NCBI RefSeq assembly: GCF_964204865.1
Contig: NC_135263.1
Span: forward strand, 4,962,501-5,026,500
DNA length: 64,000 nucleotides
Direction of reading: 5' to 3'
DNA from: Styela clava
Taxonomy: Eukaryota > Chordata > Ascidiacea > Stolidobranchia > Styelidae
Shown here one piece after another: positions 61,601-64,000 of this stretch; the stretch's first letter is position 1, and each line of letters starts with the position of its first letter. Under the pieces are notes generated by a model that saw only the letters and a list, made by a program, of their open reading frames with translations, was not told the DNA's origin and made no database searches. A program made the position numbers and the translations under genes.

Positions 61601-61924
61601 TGTCAAATATTTTAATGTTTTCAAAAATAAAAATAAAAGTGTCAAATTGTTGTGTATTAAAAATAAATTATCTCATTATATGGGCAATGTGTCTTGTTAT
61701 TTCTACCATTTTTGTGATTTCTAACTTGTATCCTCCTGTACTTTTCCGAGAATTATTCACGTAAAATTTCTCACATTGTAAAGATGTAACTAACATGCTG
61801 TTGTGTCTAAATTTCCAGATCAGATATAAAATGTTAACGTAGCTTTATAGTTGTAGATTGCTTCTCCATTACTATTCTTCATTGAGGGGAGGGAGGCTCA
61901 TCTGAGCGAAAAAAAATATTCACT
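58695..61924. other. Intergenic DNA between YIPF5 and SLC38A10
   Basis: Besides the family A MITE 59095..59290 it is AT-rich with no recognised gene. An open frame of 134 codons at 61360..61764 has an AT-driven composition (Phe, Ile, Lys) and no known domain. A short purine stretch lies just before the SLC38A10 start. Confidence 0.45.
59095..59290. mobile_element. MITE, family A (minus-type orientation)
   Basis: Ends GGAACTCCCGTAGTGTGTG and cacacttctggagtgcc, with agggactgtctgtgttagcc and caacttgatgtgaagc inside. One of the best-preserved copies. Confidence 0.8.
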
Positions 61925-63854
61925 ATGGAGGGAAATTCTCCTTACATCACAAATCTTGTAAATAGCATTATTGGTGTCAGTGTTCTTGCTATGCCATTTT
62001 GTTTAAAACAAGTAAGTATAGGATTTTATCATTATTTGAATCGAAATATTTTAGAATTATGTCAATTTATTAAATTTTATTTTGAATTATTTGTCCCTAT
62101 TTTTAGTGAGATTTTTTAAGTTTTCGTTTTTAAATGAATGAACCAGATATTAAATACCTTTGTATGCAAGTCATTTTCGACCTCAAATTTTAATCTCTTG
62201 ATAAAAAATTGGTCGGAAGGAATTTTCAGTTTCAATTGAAAGTTCTTACATCAACACCTATCTTGTTTGAGCATCGATCTGAATATGTTGCTAAAATTAT
62301 CAAATTTTGTCATCAAATTCAAGTTCGCTGGCTTTTTCAGTTTATTGGAAAATTTCTGACAACCATCATTTTCATTTGAATGTCTGTATAAATAAATTAC
62401 CGTAATAAAATTATCAAAACTTACCAACGTATCCTAATACCCATGATTTTATATTTGTGTCAATTCATACCAACATTATAATAGGTATTAAATGCTTAAT
62501 ATTTCCACCTATTTACTTAGCAGCCTATATTTGTCATTTATTATCAGCATGTTTCCTTGTGCCATCTGCTTATTATTTGAACAAGGGTGGGTGGGGCTTG
62601 TGATGACATCTTAGATGGTTTCATATCAAAACAGGATTTGGTTTCTTTGTCATTTCAGTACTAGGATCTAATGTTATGATTGATGGTGTCTTATAAGACA
62701 AAATCAAGTTTACACATTGTTTGGTTATGATTTTATTTGATCCCTATTTCAGCAGTTTGATATTAAAAGGGATATTCGATTACTCTGTTTTTTTAGAATC
62801 CTATCAAACTATTAACCTTGGTTTTGAATAATAATATAGATGGATCTATTTGATTTAGAAATCATAGGAGATTCTAAATGTTTCTCTAAATTTGTCAAAA
62901 AATCAAGTTTGGTAGAAACAATAATTTTAGTGCAAAATGACAAATTATACTTAAAGCATAATTCAATTGTAAACATGCTGAATTTTACAGATAAAAAACC
63001 ACAATACACAATTCTGGGTTTCTGAATTCTTAAAAAACATGTTTTGAATAAAGAATGAGTTGCAGACACTGTTCAAAATTATTAATAAAGTCGAAACACA
63101 ATACACTATTTAGTTCATTAGAAATATGAATATCATAGACGTTTCAACCGCTTAGTGTAGCCTTTTTATTCCTTGTTACAGTATCTTTACAGTCGGTGCT
63201 AGACACATACTACCTCAATCAATTATAAATAAACCATTTTCTTTTTATTTATTGAATTATGAATATTTCTATTTCAGTGTGGAATCATCCTTGGCCTAGG
63301 ACTCCTGTTTGGTGCAGCTTGGTTGACGTATATTTCATGCAGTATGCTTTCTAATTCAGCCTTTTATAAAAGAAGACGAACTTATGAATATTTAGGTAAG
63401 AATTGTGTGCTTCTGCTATCACTAAATCCAACCCAACAGGAGCCTGTGAATATTTAGGTAAGGGTTGTGTGTTAGTAATATCAATAAAATTCAACCTAAC
63501 AGGAGTTACACGATTTCAAACACTAGCTGTATATAATCCGTTCCTATCAATTCTGTATTCTTATTATTTTAAAAAAGTTATTTATAGCCTTTCTTCTGGA
63601 GAAAGTACTGTCACATATTAAGCTTTCAGCTTTCTTACCCAATTTTTTACATCGTCAAATTGAGTTACGGTATACAAATTTTTTCCTGCTCAATTACGAA
63701 AAACTAATTTGTGACAGCGTCCATGGTTGTCCATATTGTTGGGCAATATTCTGCACTTTGGCCCCAATTTTTCTTAGAATGCAAAGTAAATATGTTCTTT
63801 AATTTCAGCATTATATACATTAGGACCAACAGGAAAATTCACTGTGGAACTGAG
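61925..63854 (+). CDS. SLC38A10: SLC38A10-like amino acid transporter, first three exons
   Basis: Exon 1 61925..62011 starts with Met and encodes YITNLVNSIIGVSVLAMPFCLKQ, the first transmembrane segment of SLC38A10 (human [22 protein letters not shown]). Exon 2 63278..63395, after an ATTTCAG acceptor, encodes CGIILGLGLLFGAAWLTYISCSML and KRRRTYEYL. Exon 3 63809..63854 encodes ALYTLGPTGKFTVEL and ends at a GTAAGA donor. Phases 0, 1 and 2 fit. The protein continues beyond the right edge (the human protein is over 1,000 residues, with a long cytosolic tail). The family comprises sodium-coupled or sensor-type neutral amino acid transporters. Confidence 0.9.
62012..63277. other. SLC38A10 intron 1
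   Basis: AT-rich intron with short overlapping frames on both strands (about 62812..63069) that resemble nothing. No repeat ends seen. Confidence 0.5.
63386..63505 (+). repeat. 62-bp tandem duplication over the exon 2 donor of SLC38A10
   Basis: gaatatttaggtaag at 63386 is repeated at 63448, and both copies continue to aacc(c/t)aacaggag. The second copy therefore carries a second potential donor. Using it would add in-frame codons ending in TAG at the duplicated tattTAG, so only the first donor gives an open frame. Confidence 0.85.
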
Positions 63855-63939
63855 GTAAGAATATGAAATATATCTTTGCTAATATCCACTTTATAATGGG
63901 TCTACTGGGTTTGCGAAGACTAGAATATTTATGGCTTGG

Positions 63940-64000
63940 CCCCTTTGCCTACATCCTAAGTGGAATGATAGCTTGGCGGTGTAGCGCCTTAGAAATACGC
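63940..64000 (+). repeat. Possible SINE head at the window edge
   Basis: gcttggcggtgtagcgcctt resembles a tRNA A-box region. The B-box would lie beyond the edge, so this is only a suggestion. Confidence 0.25.

Noticed and set aside
61360-61764. 134-codon open frame on plus between YIPF5 and SLC38A10
   Set aside because: Composition follows the AT-rich background (Phe, Ile, Lys, Tyr), with no domain or splice context.

Overview
The window is eukaryotic nuclear DNA from an animal. It is AT-rich, its protein genes have GT-AG introns, and DNA transposons fill much of the intergenic and intronic space. The gene complement (SPCA Ca2+/Mn2+ pump, GILT thiol reductase, YIPF5, SLC38A10), the small intergenic distances at the right end and the style of the tRNA-derived repeats suggest a marine invertebrate. 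A tunicate is my best guess, but that is inference and not proof. I saw no reverse transcriptase, LTR pair, CRISPR array or bacterial-style operon.

Layout, left to right. 1..~25.9 kb, minus strand: a P-type Ca2+/Mn2+ ATPase of the SPCA (ATP2C) family in 17 well-supported exons plus one or two 5' candidates. About 750 codons are in the window and the last ~170 residues lie beyond its left edge. Its introns carry many short inverted-repeat elements. 25.5-33.4 kb: two large non-autonomous hAT elements, each with a perfect 8-bp target duplication; the first contains the best candidate for the pump's first coding exon, and the second carries a nested MITE. 34.9-36.8 kb, minus: two or three exon-like segments of a gene I do not recognise. 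39.6-41.6 kb, minus: an intronless 660-residue protein with two IRE1/RNase L-like kinase domains, the second a pseudokinase. 41.7-49 kb: intergenic DNA packed with hAT MITEs, a tRNA-like SINE and a relic hAT transposase end. 49.2-54.2 kb: a decayed two-gene transposon, with a THAP-DDE transposase on plus and a SWIM zinc-finger protein on minus, converging. 54.8-55.6 kb, plus: GILT-like gene. 56.1-57.3 kb: a tandem duplication whose second copy holds a MITE and whose first copy keeps the empty site. 57.4-58.2 kb, plus: YIPF5 homologue. 61.9 kb to the right edge, plus: first three exons of an SLC38A10-like transporter.

How the genes relate: the pump supplies Ca2+ and Mn2+ to the Golgi, YIPF5 is an ER-Golgi membrane protein, GILT acts in endolysosomes and SLC38A10 is a membrane transporter. 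They look like independent housekeeping genes, not a pathway cluster. The most distinctive items are the tandem kinase-pseudokinase gene, the pump exon candidate inside a hAT insertion, the two-gene THAP/SWIM transposon, the paralogous empty site, and the acceptor-like sequences just upstream of the GILT and YIPF5 start codons.
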